Positions 12,136-21,998 of a stretch of 64,000 nucleotides of DNA are shown here, one piece after another. Origin of the DNA: Actibacterium atlanticum (GTDB lineage: Bacteria; Pseudomonadota; Alphaproteobacteria; Rhodobacterales; Rhodobacteraceae); NCBI RefSeq assembly GCF_000671395.1, contig NZ_AQQY01000001.1, positions 372,001-436,000 of the forward strand. Reading direction: 5' to 3'. Positions within the stretch are counted from its first letter, which is position 1. The number at the start of each line of letters is the position of its first letter. The position numbers were made by a program, and so were the translations under genes. The notes under the pieces are model-generated. The model had not been told where the DNA came from, searched no databases, and worked only from the letters and a program-made list of their open reading frames with translations.

Positions 12136-12666
12136 ATGCCCTGTCTGGATATGTTCGCCGGAGCCTGGGGTGTTGAGAGGAACATTGAGGATGCTAAGAC
12201 CGGGCAAACAACCCGGTTTGATGGCACCGCTCTGTTCACCCCCGATGGCAAAGGCCTGATTTATGATGAAGAAGGGCAAATGCATTTGCCCGGCCAGCCG
12301 CCGATGCACGCATCCCGGCGGTATCTGTGGCGCAAGGTGAAGGGCGGCATTGATGTGCTGTTCGATGATGGGCGTCCATTTCATCACATCGGCGGCGGCA
12401 CCGAGCCGCAGGCGGATCACATCTGTACGCCTGATCTTTATCAGGTCAGCTATGATTTCGGTCACTGGCCCGACTGGCGCGCCACGTGGCGGGTCAGTGG
12501 TCCGCGCAAGGATTACGTAATGCACAGCCATTATCGCCCCGTGGCGCAGGTGCTGCATGGCACGCTTGCTTCAGAACAGGGACTGGGGCACAGTTCGCAA
12601 AGCAATTCAAAACGCCAGAATTCTCACAACGCAGGAGGAGCCAAGAATGGCCTATACCCTGACTGA
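12136..12666 (+). CDS. DUF6314-like protein
   Basis: A 176-residue protein that resembles the DUF6314 family (small lipocalin-like beta-barrel predicted). Recognisable blocks are FAGAWGVERNIED, RYLWRKVKGGIDVLFDDGR and QVSYDFGHWPDW followed by WRVSGPRKDY. The start is fixed by GGAGG at 12126-12130, five bases before the ATG. Its last 20 bases overlap the bioY start, so the two are probably cotranscribed. Members of this family have no assigned function; proximity to bioY is not enough to infer a role in biotin metabolism. Confidence 0.75.
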   Translation: MPCLDMFAGAWGVERNIEDAKTGQTTRFDGTALFTPDGKGLIYDEEGQMHLPGQPPMHASRRYLWRKVKGGIDVLFDDGRPFHHIGGGTEPQADHICTPDLYQVSYDFGHWPDWRATWRVSGPRKDYVMHSHYRPVAQVLHGTLASEQGLGHSSQSNSKRQNSHNAGGAKNGLYPD

Positions 12667-13252
12667 CCAAACCCTTTCCGAGCGCCTATGGCCCGCCACA
12701 GGATCGGCGCTGCGCTTTAAACAAGCTGTGCTGATCGTGCTGGGCGTCATGGCGCTGGCAATCGCCGCCAAGATCAAGTTCCCGATTCCGCCGTCTCCGG
12801 TGCCGGTGACCATGGGTACCTTTGCGGTGTTGACCATCGGTGCGGCCTATGGACCGCGTTTGGGATTGGCCACAATTATTGGCTACATGGCCATTGGCGC
12901 GCTGGGCTTTGACGTGTTTGCGTCTTCTTCGGCTGAAAAGAACGGTCTGACCTATATGATGGGTGGCACCGGCGGTTATCTGGTCGGCTATGTGCTGGCG
13001 ACGCTGGCGCTTGGCTTTGCCGCGCGTCGCGGTATGGATCGTTCGGTTCTCGGCATGGGGGCTGCGATGATTGTCGGCAATGTGCTGATCTATGTGCCCG
13101 GCATTCTGTGGCTGGCGCATCTCTACACCTGGGAAAAACCCATCCTGGAATGGGGCCTGACCCCGTTTATCATCGGTGACATTATGAAACTGGCTTTGGC
13201 AGCCCTTCTGCTGCCTGCCGTCTGGAAGCTTGTGGGCAAAGCCCGCGGCTGA
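12647..13252 (+). CDS. bioY: Biotin transporter substrate-binding component BioY
   Basis: Membrane S-component for biotin uptake. BioY works alone or with the ECF module BioMN; no bioM or bioN is next to it here, although they may be elsewhere. The 201-residue protein has about six hydrophobic spans and the family blocks IPPSPVPVTMGTFAVL, AAYGPRLG and YMMGGTGGYLVGY. GGAGGAG at 12634-12640 precedes the ATG at 12647, which rejects the longer in-frame version from 12557. Confidence 0.93.
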   Translation: MAYTLTDQTLSERLWPATGSALRFKQAVLIVLGVMALAIAAKIKFPIPPSPVPVTMGTFAVLTIGAAYGPRLGLATIIGYMAIGALGFDVFASSSAEKNGLTYMMGGTGGYLVGYVLATLALGFAARRGMDRSVLGMGAAMIVGNVLIYVPGILWLAHLYTWEKPILEWGLTPFIIGDIMKLALAALLLPAVWKLVGKARG

Positions 13253-13274
13253 TCCAGTTCAGTTCACCCCAAAT

Positions 13275-13308
13275 AAAAAGGCGCGACCCACGGGGCCGCG
13301 CCTTTTTT
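13275..13308. terminator. Bidirectional terminator between bioY and the hydrolase-OsmC gene
   Basis: AAAAAGGCGCG and CGCGCCTTTTTT form a strong stem with an A tract on one side and a T tract on the other, between two convergent genes. This is a textbook intrinsic terminator working in both directions. Confidence 0.93.
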
Positions 13309-13327
13309 GGTGCCCATATTTCTTGGA

Positions 13328-14539
13328 TCAGAGTTCGCCTGCCAGAACGGTGGTGATTTCCGAGCTGCGCTCCAATGTCTGATGTACCGGGCATTTATCG
13401 GCAATTTCCATCAGGCGGGCGCGTTGTTCGGCGTCCAGATCGCCCTCCAGCATGATTTCGCGGGTGAAGCGATCTACCTTTGTGCTGGGCTGTCCGGCGT
13501 CCTGCGCGTGAACCTTGTCATGGGTTACATCGACCCTCACGTGATCCAGCGGCCAGCCTTTGCGCCGCGCGTACATGCGGATCGTCATAGAGGTACAGGC
13601 GCCAAGCCCAGCGGCCAAGAAACCATAGGGTGACATGCCGCGATTGGTGCCCCCATAGGCTTCGGGCTCGTCCGCGACGGCGTGGTGCCAAGGCCCGTTC
13701 TGGATATCCTGCAGGAACCCTTCGGGATCAACCTCGGACACGCGCAACACGCCTTCGGGCGCGCCGGGCGGGGGCGAAGGCGGGTTCAGCGGTACATATC
13801 GGCCTGCCCAGGCGGCGATGACCTCGGCCGCGTATTCCGCGTCTTTGGCGCTGGAAATCAAGTGATCCGAATTGTCCAGCGTGACAAAGCTTTTGGGGTG
13901 TTTGGCTGCGCTGAAAATCGCCTGAGCGTTTTCGATTCCAACCACATCATCCTTGGGCGCATGCATGATCAAAAGCGCTTTTTTCAACCCTGCAATTGCG
14001 GGCTCCAGCCGGGTGGCGCTGACGTCGTGCAAGAAACCTGCACCGATGGTCAAAGGCCGCCCGCCCAGTACCACGTCAACGCCCCCATCCTCGCGCAATT
14101 TGCCGCCTGCAAAGTTGTGGGTCACATGGCCCGGTTCAAACGGAGCGCCCAGCGTGACAACCGCCTTTGCGGTTGGCACCTGCGCGGCGGCTTTCAGCAC
14201 GGCGGCCCCGCCCAGCGAATGACCGATCAGCATATCGGGAGCCATCCCATGGCTTTCCAGATATTTCGCAGCCAGAATCAGATCGTCGACATTGCTGGTA
14301 AAGCTGGTGTTGGCGAATTCACCGCAGCTGTGGCCCAGCCCGGTGAAATCAAACCGCAGCACGGCGATCCCCATGGCCGCCAGACGCTGCGCGATGCGGC
14401 GCGCGGCGAAGATATCCTTGCCGCAGGTAAAGCAATGGGCGAACAGCGCAGTGGCCAGATGCGGCCCCTCGGGCAGGTCCAGCCGCGCCGCAAGGGGCGC
14501 TCCGCTGTGACCGGCGAAGGTGATTTTCTCCATCGACAT
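13328..14539 (-). CDS. Alpha/beta hydrolase - OsmC fusion protein
   Basis: A two-domain cytoplasmic protein of 403 residues. The N-terminal half (about 1-255) is an alpha/beta hydrolase with nucleophile elbow GHSLGG at 106-111 (Ser108) and an HCFTCGKD block. The C-terminal part (about 270-403) is an OsmC/Ohr-like domain with its two conserved cysteines, in GACTSM (about 313) and KCPVHQT (383), which in the family reduce organic hydroperoxides. The same fusion is known in other proteobacteria. The start at 14539 is supported by GGGGA seven bases upstream; an extension to 14695 has no such site. Confidence 0.9.
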   Translation of the reverse strand: MSMEKITFAGHSGAPLAARLDLPEGPHLATALFAHCFTCGKDIFAARRIAQRLAAMGIAVLRFDFTGLGHSCGEFANTSFTSNVDDLILAAKYLESHGMAPDMLIGHSLGGAAVLKAAAQVPTAKAVVTLGAPFEPGHVTHNFAGGKLREDGGVDVVLGGRPLTIGAGFLHDVSATRLEPAIAGLKKALLIMHAPKDDVVGIENAQAIFSAAKHPKSFVTLDNSDHLISSAKDAEYAAEVIAAWAGRYVPLNPPSPPPGAPEGVLRVSEVDPEGFLQDIQNGPWHHAVADEPEAYGGTNRGMSPYGFLAAGLGACTSMTIRMYARRKGWPLDHVRVDVTHDKVHAQDAGQPSTKVDRFTREIMLEGDLDAEQRARLMEIADKCPVHQTLERSSEITTVLAGEL

Positions 14540-14699
14540 ATGTATTCCCCGCTTTGGTGCCTGCTCAAGATGGGGCAGAGCACCAAAGCCGTGCAAGGGA
14601 TGTGACAGTACTGTCACGGGAAGGTGAGCAGCCGTCACATGCTTTCCCACACCCGCGTCCTTCGATAGGGTGCGGGTAACGACATTCGAGGCCACGCAG

Positions 14700-15905
14700 A
14701 TGAACCAGGTTCAGGACCAATACGAAGCCTATCCATACCCCGAACGCGACCCAAAGGATGAACGCAAGCGGCTGATCACCGGTTCGCCCTCGCACCCGTT
14801 TGAGCTGGACCATTTTCTGTTCGCGGGGCGGCGCAACTGGCAGCAACCGCTGCGTGTGCTGGTGGCCGGCGGCGGCACGGGGGATGGCATGATCCAGCTG
14901 GCCACTTTGCTGCAAGGGGCAGGGCGCCCCTATGAGATCACCTATGTGGATTTTTCGACAGCTTCGCGCACCATTGCGCAGGCCCGTGCCAAAGAGCGTG
15001 GGCTAACGGGGATCACCTTTCACACGGGTTCTTTGCTGGATGCCCCAGAGTACGGTCAGTTCGACTATATTGATTGCTGTGGCGTGCTGCACCATCTGCC
15101 CGAACCCCAGCAGGGGTTTGATGCGCTTTCGGCGGCGTTGGCCCCCGAAGGTGGGCTTGGGGTGATGGTCTATGCCCCCTATGGGCGGGCCGGGGTTTAT
15201 CCCTTGCAAGAGGGTTTTGGCGCTGTGTTGGAAGGGCTGTCCCCGCAAGAAAAACTGCGCGCTGCCAAACAGATATTCGCCCGCTTGCCCGATGGCCACC
15301 CGTTCAAACGCAACCCGCACCTGGTGGATCATGAACAGTCAGACGCCGGGTTTTACGACCTGCTGCTGCATAGTCAGGACCGACCCTATACGGTGGATCA
15401 ACTGGATGAGACGCTGACCAAAGCGGGGTTGGAACTGGTGAGCTTCACCCAGCCTGCGCTCTATGATCTGGCGCGGGTTTTGCCCAAGGGGATGGATGTG
15501 CCGGATACCATGAACCGTGTTCAATCCATGACCGCCGCAGAAAAACTGCGCGGCACGATCAAATTGCATGTGGGCTATGCCGTTAAGGCCGGGCGCGCAA
15601 AAGAGGCTCTGGCGCGTCCTTCGGATTTGAAGCTGATCCCGCAGCTGAAAGGCGTGGCCGGGCCGCAACTGGCGCGGCATGTGCAGTCACGCGGGGTGTT
15701 GGCGGTGAATACCGGCAGCGGCAAGGAAAGCCAGCCGATCCCGAAACAGGCCGCGCCGCTGATTGGCGCGATTGATGGCAAGCGCAGCCTTGCCCAGATC
15801 GCCAGCGGTGCGGGATTGGACCCTTTCGCGTTTCACGGACGCTGGGCACCGGTGCACAAGGCCTTGGCGGACTGGGGATTGCTGCTGTACGCCCAGCCCC
15901 TTTAA
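14700..15905 (+). CDS. Class I SAM-dependent methyltransferase
   Basis: A 401-residue soluble protein. It begins with NQVQDQYEAYPYPERDP, a motif seen in methyltransferases annotated from tetratricopeptide or bacteriochlorophyll-unrelated families. The SAM site is motif I VLVAGGGTGDG (about 54-63), an acidic VDFS after strand 2, and DCCGVLHHL at 125-133. The last third (about 300-401) contains a separate region ending in IDGKRSLAQIASGAGLDP, probably a winged-helix or PqqD-like add-on. The substrate is not predictable. The start could be the GTG at 14670 in the same frame. Confidence 0.8.
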   Translation: MNQVQDQYEAYPYPERDPKDERKRLITGSPSHPFELDHFLFAGRRNWQQPLRVLVAGGGTGDGMIQLATLLQGAGRPYEITYVDFSTASRTIAQARAKERGLTGITFHTGSLLDAPEYGQFDYIDCCGVLHHLPEPQQGFDALSAALAPEGGLGVMVYAPYGRAGVYPLQEGFGAVLEGLSPQEKLRAAKQIFARLPDGHPFKRNPHLVDHEQSDAGFYDLLLHSQDRPYTVDQLDETLTKAGLELVSFTQPALYDLARVLPKGMDVPDTMNRVQSMTAAEKLRGTIKLHVGYAVKAGRAKEALARPSDLKLIPQLKGVAGPQLARHVQSRGVLAVNTGSGKESQPIPKQAAPLIGAIDGKRSLAQIASGAGLDPFAFHGRWAPVHKALADWGLLLYAQPL

Positions 15906-15954
15906 ACGCAAACACCCCCGCCAGGGGCAGGGGAGCATGCAGTTTCAGTCTGGC

Positions 15955-16935
15955 TTAGACGAAGGCGGCCAAAGCCTGTGGCAACGGGCTTGAGGCAAAT
16001 CCGACCCCAACACCGGTCAAGGCCATCACACGCCCGGTGGCGTTCAGGCTTTCACCTTTCAGCACCGTATAGATCAGCATGGCGAACCCGACGGGGAATG
16101 ACAGAACCATAATCGTCACCGTCATGATATAGACCGCCAGTTGCTCTAGCAGACCGATTTCTTCGGGCGGCGGTGGGCGGCGGCTGTCAGTGGATTCGAT
16201 CAGGTCATCTGCGAAAATCCGGTTGCGTTCCCGACGCAGACGTTCGTCGGCGCGGGTGTCGTCCAAGGTCTTGCGGACCTTTTCAGGCGCATCGGCATCG
16301 CGTTGATGCACGGCTTTTGCAAAGCTTTCGTCCAACCGGCGATGGGTGGCTTCCAGCTCGTCTCCAGCAAAGCTGGCTGCGCCCGTCAAATCCATCTTGG
16401 GACGCGTGGTTTGGCGCTTGGCCTTGACCCGTGTCGGATGGAACGGACGCGCGGTTTGCGCCATTGCGTTGGGGTTTTCGAACTCTTCGTCGGTAAAGAG
16501 CGTGTTGTTCAAATCCCAGTGGATCAGGCTGGCCTCATAACGCCGCGCCAGATGGCGTACGACGTGAAAGCAGGCTGCAAGTCGGGTGCGTTCAGGCAGA
16601 TCCCGGCCAGGGCCGTTGCTGACCTCAATCACCAGCGCCGAGGAGACATCCTCCAGCAACGCATTCACGATGGCGCGCGAATGACGCGCCTGTGCCGGGC
16701 GCTGAGCGCCAGACAGTTTTTTTGTCCAATCGGTTTGTGGTGCATACCCCACCCGCAAAACCATGGATTCGCTGATGAACATGGCGTGGCTGTCTTCGGC
16801 CACGGCGGTTTCATCGAACTCTAGGGCAATGTTACGAAACGGTCGCTGTAACTCGTTAATCAGCTCGACGAAATCCAGCCCCCTTAGGCTGTCGAACAGA
16901 ATCGTCGCTCTGTTACTGCTCTGTTGTTCAGACAT
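15955..16935 (-). CDS. Uncharacterised protein with C-terminal membrane hairpin
   Basis: A 326-residue protein without a family I recognise. Residues 1-150 form a mixed alpha/beta region (RATILFDSLRGLDFVELINELQ at its start). Residues 160-255 are highly charged and probably coiled or disordered. Two hydrophobic spans lie at about 266-292 and 301-322, so the N-terminal part would sit in the cytoplasm as a membrane-tethered domain. GGAGACAGGACG precedes the ATG. It may be a lineage-specific roseobacter protein. Confidence 0.7.
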   Translation of the reverse strand: MSEQQSSNRATILFDSLRGLDFVELINELQRPFRNIALEFDETAVAEDSHAMFISESMVLRVGYAPQTDWTKKLSGAQRPAQARHSRAIVNALLEDVSSALVIEVSNGPGRDLPERTRLAACFHVVRHLARRYEASLIHWDLNNTLFTDEEFENPNAMAQTARPFHPTRVKAKRQTTRPKMDLTGAASFAGDELEATHRRLDESFAKAVHQRDADAPEKVRKTLDDTRADERLRRERNRIFADDLIESTDSRRPPPPEEIGLLEQLAVYIMTVTIMVLSFPVGFAMLIYTVLKGESLNATGRVMALTGVGVGFASSPLPQALAAFV

Positions 16936-17239
16936 CGTCCTGTCTCCGTAGAAAATCCGGCCATTCTTGACCGGCTCGTAGGGATAGAATGACAGCTGAA
17001 TTGGGAAACAGTAGGGCAGTAATAGGGGGATTTTACTTAGGATTGTCTATAAATCGCCCATTGTTGCCATAAATGAAAAGGGTGCCCAGAGGTGCGCGCC
17101 ATTGTTTCTGAGTGCAACTATTACGGTTTCTTATGGTATGATTTGCACCTAGAGGCGGGCGTGTTTTGTCTTTCTATTTCGCCGGCCCGTTTGCGCCGTT
17201 CGGGGTGTTGAATTTGATATGCAAGTATTGGAGAGAACC
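16936..17239. other. AT-rich intergenic region between divergent orphan genes
   Basis: About 300 bp without a gene, clearly AT-richer than the surrounding DNA. An extended -10 element (TGGTATGAT, -10 at 17137-17142) points toward the secreted orphan at 17240. GTGCAA and TTGCAC halves flank it as a 6-bp inverted repeat. Nothing else could be identified. Confidence 0.35.
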
Positions 17240-18304
17240 ATGAAGATATTGGTATTTGGATTGCTGGCCGCATTACCCACAGCTGCAATGTCTCATGAAG
17301 TTTCAATCGGCAACAGGTTGGACTTCAAAACAGAAATCCTTGAAGAAAACTATGGGGACGGTGTTATTCACCTGCCTGCCTTTTCCAAGGCCAAAGCGCT
17401 TTCCCATACCAATTTGGATGGTTCATTCATTCTGGCTAATCCAAAGTATTGTTACTTGGATCCGCAATCAGATCGCAGTTGGGAGGTGTATGATCGCCGC
17501 TATTCCAAAAGCCGTGCAGAGTTTACAACCGAGTTTGGCAGCACCCTTTATCGCTTTGATGTGAAAGCGGATGTAAAATCCCGTTTCAAGCTCTCAGGCG
17601 ACCTGAAAGTTCAGATTCAATACAATTTTGAGAGCCCTGACGATAGTTTCGCAATCTATGTGGACTCGTTTGACCTGGATCGCGGCGCGATGAGCGTGGT
17701 TGATGGCGGTCGTTGCGAGGTCTACGAAGCGTTATTGCGCTCTGATGCGCCCTATCTCCCTGACGACACTACAATTATTCGGAATGCTTTCTATCTGACC
17801 GGGTCCGTTCAGAGCACCTTTAGCGTGCAGATCGAAGGAAGTGGCTCTGGGAAGGTTTCCACCGAAAGACTGGTCGAGTTTCTCAACAAGGTTGGTGTGC
17901 CAAAACGTATTTCCAAGCTGTTCAGCGCCTCGGGCGAATTGTCCGTCGGAGGTGGCTACGTGCAAAGCGGCGTCGAAACTCATTATTTTGGCGATGCCGA
18001 CAGCTTTGCGAGTGCCTTTATTCCGTATGGTGTGGTGACCTATTGGGCGGATGCCCTTCTCGAGACAATTGATGGTCTTGGCGGATTTGAAGTCCTTGAT
18101 GAAGCGATGCAGTCCGTTGAGACGGCAGATCTGTTCCTAAAAGAAGTCCCGCAGTTGGATGTGTTGTCGGAAGAAACCATCCTGCAAATGTTCGGGGGGG
18201 AAGGGGCCGTACCCTATCAAGACTATCCCTCAGAGAAGCGAACCCAGTTGGCAAGATATCTGACCCGTGTTCTGGAGCTTAATCGCACGGCCGGGCGCTT
18301 GTAG
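17240..18304 (+). CDS. Secreted protein of unknown function
   Basis: A 354-residue exported protein. Residues 1-19 (MKILVFGLLAALPTAAMSH) form a signal peptide; GGAGAG five bases before the ATG at 17240 fixes the start. The mature protein is mostly beta-rich up to about 220, contains two cysteines (in PKYCYLD and GGRCEVY) that could form a disulfide, and has a helical C-terminal region. No domain is recognised. Its base composition is AT-richer than its neighbours, which may reflect recent acquisition. Confidence 0.75.
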   Translation: MKILVFGLLAALPTAAMSHEVSIGNRLDFKTEILEENYGDGVIHLPAFSKAKALSHTNLDGSFILANPKYCYLDPQSDRSWEVYDRRYSKSRAEFTTEFGSTLYRFDVKADVKSRFKLSGDLKVQIQYNFESPDDSFAIYVDSFDLDRGAMSVVDGGRCEVYEALLRSDAPYLPDDTTIIRNAFYLTGSVQSTFSVQIEGSGSGKVSTERLVEFLNKVGVPKRISKLFSASGELSVGGGYVQSGVETHYFGDADSFASAFIPYGVVTYWADALLETIDGLGGFEVLDEAMQSVETADLFLKEVPQLDVLSEETILQMFGGEGAVPYQDYPSEKRTQLARYLTRVLELNRTAGRL

Positions 18305-18320
18305 GACATCAACGATAGAA

Positions 18321-18346
18321 AAAGGGCGCCCCAAAAGGCGCCCTTT
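18321..18346. terminator. Bidirectional terminator between the secreted orphan and glnA
   Basis: AAAGGGCGCC and GGCGCCCTTT form a perfect 10-bp stem with a CCAAAA loop; T-rich sequence (TTATTATCTTTTT) follows on the plus strand. It separates two convergent genes. Confidence 0.92.
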
Positions 18347-18368
18347 ATTATCTTTTTAGTCGGCTGGA

Positions 18369-19775
18369 TTAGCAGCTGTAATACATCTTGTATTCAACCG
18401 GGTGAGGTGTGTGCTCGTAGGCGTATACCTCTTCCCACTTCAGCTCCAGGTAACCTTCGATCTGGTCTTTGGTGAACACGTCACCGGCCAGCAGGAATTC
18501 GTTGTCGGCTTCCAGCGACTCGAGGGCTTCGCGCAGCGAGGCACATACGGTCGGGATGTCGGCCAGCTCTTCGGGCGGCAGATCGTACAGATCTTTGTCC
18601 GAAGCTTCGCCCGGGTCGATCTTGTTCTTGATGCCGTCCAGGCCAGCCATCAGCAGGGCTGCAAAGCACAGGTAGGGGTTTGCAGCCGGATCGGGGAAGC
18701 GAGCTTCCACGCGCTTGGCTTTGGGGTTTTCGGCCCACGGGATACGTACACAACCCGAACGGTTACGCGCCGAGTAAGCGCGCAGAACCGGAGCTTCGAA
18801 GCCCGGGATCAGACGCTTGTACGAGTTGGTCGACGGGTTGGTGAAGGCGTTCAGGGTCTTGGCGTGTTTCAGAACACCACCGATGAACCACAGAGCTTCG
18901 TCCGACAGGTCAGCGTATTTGTCGCCAGCAAACAGCGGCGCGCCGTCTTTGAAGATCGACATGTTCACGTGCATACCGGTGCCGTTGTCGCCCGAGATGG
19001 GCTTGGGCATAAAGGTTGCCGATTTGCCGTAAGCAGCCGCCACGTTGTGGATGACGTACTTGTATTTCTGCAGTTCGTCCGCCTGGTGGGTCAGCGAGCC
19101 AAAGATCAGGCCCAGCTCGTGCTGACACGAAGCAACCTCGTGGTGGTGCTTGTCCACTTTCATGCCCATGCGCTTCATGGTCGACAGCATTTCGCTACGC
19201 AGGTCTTGTGCGTCATCGGTCGGGTTCACAGGGAAGTAGCCGCCCTTGATGCCCGGGCGATGGCCCATGTTGCCCATTTCGTATTCGGTGTCGGTGTTCC
19301 AGGACGCGTCCATGGCATCAACCTGATAGGACACTTTGTTCATCTCAACCGAGAAACGAACGTCGTCGAACAGGAAGAATTCAGCTTCGGGACCCCAGTA
19401 GGAGGTGTCGCCGATGCCCGATGCTTTCAGGTAAGCTTCGGCTTTTTCAGCTGTGCCGCGCGGGTCACGTGCATAAGGTTCGCCGGTGTCGGGCTCGACA
19501 ACCGAACAATGGATGCACAGCGTTTTCTCTGCATAGAACGGGTCCATGTAGGCGCTGTCGGTGTCGGGCATCAGTTTCATGTCCGACTCTTCGATGGATT
19601 TCCAGCCAGCGATCGACGAACCGTCGAACATGAAGCCTTCTTCCAGGAAATCTTCGTCAACTTGGTCAGCCATCACGGTGACGTGCTGCAGTTTACCGCG
19701 CGGGTCGGTGAAACGGATGTCAACGTAAGTGACTTCCTCGTCCGCGATGGTCTTAAGAACGGCGTCCTTGCTCAT
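18369..19775 (-). CDS. glnA: Glutamine synthetase, type I
   Basis: Makes glutamine from glutamate, ammonia and ATP; a cytoplasmic dodecamer in the family. The 468-residue length and sequence fit GSI-beta. The adenylylation tyrosine is present in DLYDLPPEE (about residue 396), so activity is probably controlled by GlnE. Other landmarks are [10 protein letters not shown] near residue 50 and the ATP site block [14 protein letters not shown]. It follows glnB by 70 bp, forming the usual nitrogen-control operon. Confidence 0.98.
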   Translation of the reverse strand: MSKDAVLKTIADEEVTYVDIRFTDPRGKLQHVTVMADQVDEDFLEEGFMFDGSSIAGWKSIEESDMKLMPDTDSAYMDPFYAEKTLCIHCSVVEPDTGEPYARDPRGTAEKAEAYLKASGIGDTSYWGPEAEFFLFDDVRFSVEMNKVSYQVDAMDASWNTDTEYEMGNMGHRPGIKGGYFPVNPTDDAQDLRSEMLSTMKRMGMKVDKHHHEVASCQHELGLIFGSLTHQADELQKYKYVIHNVAAAYGKSATFMPKPISGDNGTGMHVNMSIFKDGAPLFAGDKYADLSDEALWFIGGVLKHAKTLNAFTNPSTNSYKRLIPGFEAPVLRAYSARNRSGCVRIPWAENPKAKRVEARFPDPAANPYLCFAALLMAGLDGIKNKIDPGEASDKDLYDLPPEELADIPTVCASLREALESLEADNEFLLAGDVFTKDQIEGYLELKWEEVYAYEHTPHPVEYKMYYSC

Positions 19776-19810
19776 ATGACCTTATCCTTCCTTTGAATGG
19801 GTCGTGTGTG

Positions 19811-19831
19811 GGTCTGGCGCAAGACCAGACC
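19811..19831 (-). other. Intercistronic hairpin between glnB and glnA
   Basis: GGTCTGG and CCAGACC form a 7-bp stem with a 7-nt loop in the 70-bp gap between glnB and glnA. No T tract follows, so it is more likely an mRNA processing or stability element than a full terminator. Confidence 0.4.
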
Positions 19832-19845
19832 TGATTTTTGGATGA

Positions 19846-20232
<387 letters not shown>

Positions 20233-20297
20233 TCAAAGAGTGGGAACAATTGGCTAGGGTAAAGGTGGCCTTAAGGGGCGGGGGATTCCGTATGTAC

Positions 20298-20314
20298 TGC
20301 ACAATAAATGTGCA
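20298..20314. promoter_or_regulatory. NtrC-type binding site upstream of glnB
   Basis: TGCAC-N7-GTGCA, a perfect dyad of the form recognised by the nitrogen regulator NtrC, lies 114 bp upstream of glnB and 32 bp before the divergent NAD(P)HX repair gene. No clear sigma-54 -24/-12 element is seen, which fits the Rhodobacter habit of NtrC working with sigma-70. Confidence 0.65.
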
Positions 20315-20345
20315 AAACGATCAAAAAGAATCCAGTTTGTGAAAA

Positions 20346-21998
20346 ATGGGGCAATCACTGATGGTTGAGCTTCTGACTTCTGCACAAATGCGCGCCATTG
20401 AAAATGCTGCAATTGCAAACAAAACAGTCACTGGGCTGGAATTAATGGAGCGGGCAGGCCGCGGCGTGGTCGACGCGATCTTTGCCGAGTGGCCCGAATT
20501 GCAGGCCGCCCCCCACCGCGCCGTGGTGCTCTGCGGCCCCGGCAACAACGGCGGCGACGGGTTCGTCATCGCGCGGTTGCTGAAGGACTGGGGCTGGGAG
20601 GTCGAGGTGTTCCTGTACGGCGACCCCGCAAAACTGCCGCCGGATGCCAAGACGAACTATGAACGTTGGTGTGAGATGGGGGGTGTTCGATCTGAATTGC
20701 CCTCGGATTTGGGATCAAAACCAGCCGTCGTTGTCGATGCAATGTTTGGAACAGGGGTGACCAGGCCGCTGACGGAGCCTTCCGATCTATACTGGGCAGT
20801 CTACGAGCGCTGGGCCGTTTCGAACAGATCAGTGCATCCATTTTCTGATCCGGTTTGGGTGGCCGTCGACATCCCCTCTGGCCTTTGCAGTGACAGCGGG
20901 AAAGAGCTTGAAGAAGACGTTTTAGATGGCGGCGCCCTTCATGTGCCAGCACATCTCACGGTCTCGTTTCATCGTGCCAAGATTGGGCATCACATTGCGA
21001 ATGGCCCTCTTGTTTGCGGAAAAACCGTCGTTGCCGACATCGGCCTTGAGGGCTGCTCCGGCCCGCTGGAAGACGCAAAGCACCCGCCCGAGGGGGCGGA
21101 CGGGTGCTGCCCGGCGGTGTCGCCGAGCGAGATTGTGCATCTTGCCGGCGCGCCTCGGGATTTGGGTAAGGAGGTTGCGGATCATAAGTATTCCAATGGT
21201 CACGCCCTTGTCCTGTCAGGTGGCGAAGGCAAATCGGGTGCTGCCCGTCTGGCGGCGCGGGGGGCGTTGCGCGTGGGAGCAGGGCTGGTGACGGTGGGCG
21301 CGCCGCCCTCGGGCATGGCGGAATGCGCGGCGCAGCTGACGGCGATCATGCTTAAACAGATACGTGATTCCAAGGACTTGCAAGATGTTCTTGAAGATAA
21401 ACGCCTGAACGCGCTGTGCATGGGCCCGGGGATGGGCGTAGGGCGCAACACGCGCGAGATGGTTTTGGCGGCACTGGCCAGCGAGTATCCGCGCGGGGTC
21501 GTACTGGATGCGGATGCGCTGACCTCTTTCGCTGACGATCCGGCGGAGCTGTTCGCAGCCCTGCATCACACCTGTGTTTTGACACCCCACGGGGGCGAAT
21601 TCGCGCGGCTCTTCCCCGACATCGCCGAAGCACTAAACGCCACACCCACCAAGGGCCCGGCTTATTCCAAGGTCGATGCCACGCGCGCAGCAGCGAAACG
21701 GGCGGGCTGCGTGGTGCTGTTCAAAGGGCCAGATACGGTGATTGCGTCGCCTGACGGGCGCTGCGCGCTGAATTCGGCGGCTTACGGCCGCGCCGCGCCG
21801 TGGCTGGCAACGGCCGGATCGGGCGATGTGTTGGCCGGGATCATCACAGGGCTGATGGCGCGCGGGGTCAGCGCCCAAAGCGCGGCAGAGGCGGGGGCTT
21901 GGCTCCATGTCGAAGCCGCGCGCAAGTTTGGCCCCGGCCTGATCGCCGAGGATTTGCCCGAGCAAATCCCCGCTGTGTTTCGTGATTTAGGCGCTTAG
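20346..21998 (+). CDS. nnrD: Bifunctional NAD(P)H-hydrate epimerase / ADP-dependent NAD(P)H-hydrate dehydratase
   Basis: Repairs damaged NADHX and NADPHX. The N-terminal half (about 1-220) is the YjeF-type epimerase with CGPGNNGGDGFVIARLL at 63-79. The C-terminal half (about 260-550) is the ribokinase-like dehydratase with GPGMGVGRN, the TPHGGEFARL loop and the anion-hole motif GSGDVLAGIITGL (about 491-503). Length (550) fits the fused form. The ATG at 20361 (MVELLTSAQM), preceded by GGGG, is an alternative start five residues downstream. Its stop overlaps the end of the convergent Hint-like gene by 4 nt. The epimerase half corresponds to nnrE. Confidence 0.93.
   Translation: MGQSLMVELLTSAQMRAIENAAIANKTVTGLELMERAGRGVVDAIFAEWPELQAAPHRAVVLCGPGNNGGDGFVIARLLKDWGWEVEVFLYGDPAKLPPDAKTNYERWCEMGGVRSELPSDLGSKPAVVVDAMFGTGVTRPLTEPSDLYWAVYERWAVSNRSVHPFSDPVWVAVDIPSGLCSDSGKELEEDVLDGGALHVPAHLTVSFHRAKIGHHIANGPLVCGKTVVADIGLEGCSGPLEDAKHPPEGADGCCPAVSPSEIVHLAGAPRDLGKEVADHKYSNGHALVLSGGEGKSGAARLAARGALRVGAGLVTVGAPPSGMAECAAQLTAIMLKQIRDSKDLQDVLEDKRLNALCMGPGMGVGRNTREMVLAALASEYPRGVVLDADALTSFADDPAELFAALHHTCVLTPHGGEFARLFPDIAEALNATPTKGPAYSKVDATRAAAKRAGCVVLFKGPDTVIASPDGRCALNSAAYGRAAPWLATAGSGDVLAGIITGLMARGVSAQSAAEAGAWLHVEAARKFGPGLIAEDLPEQIPAVFRDLGA

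Noticed and set aside
15910-15945. Terminator between the methyltransferase and the orphan membrane protein gene
   Set aside because: CCCC/GGGG runs are present, but the stem is only 4-5 bp and no T tract follows.
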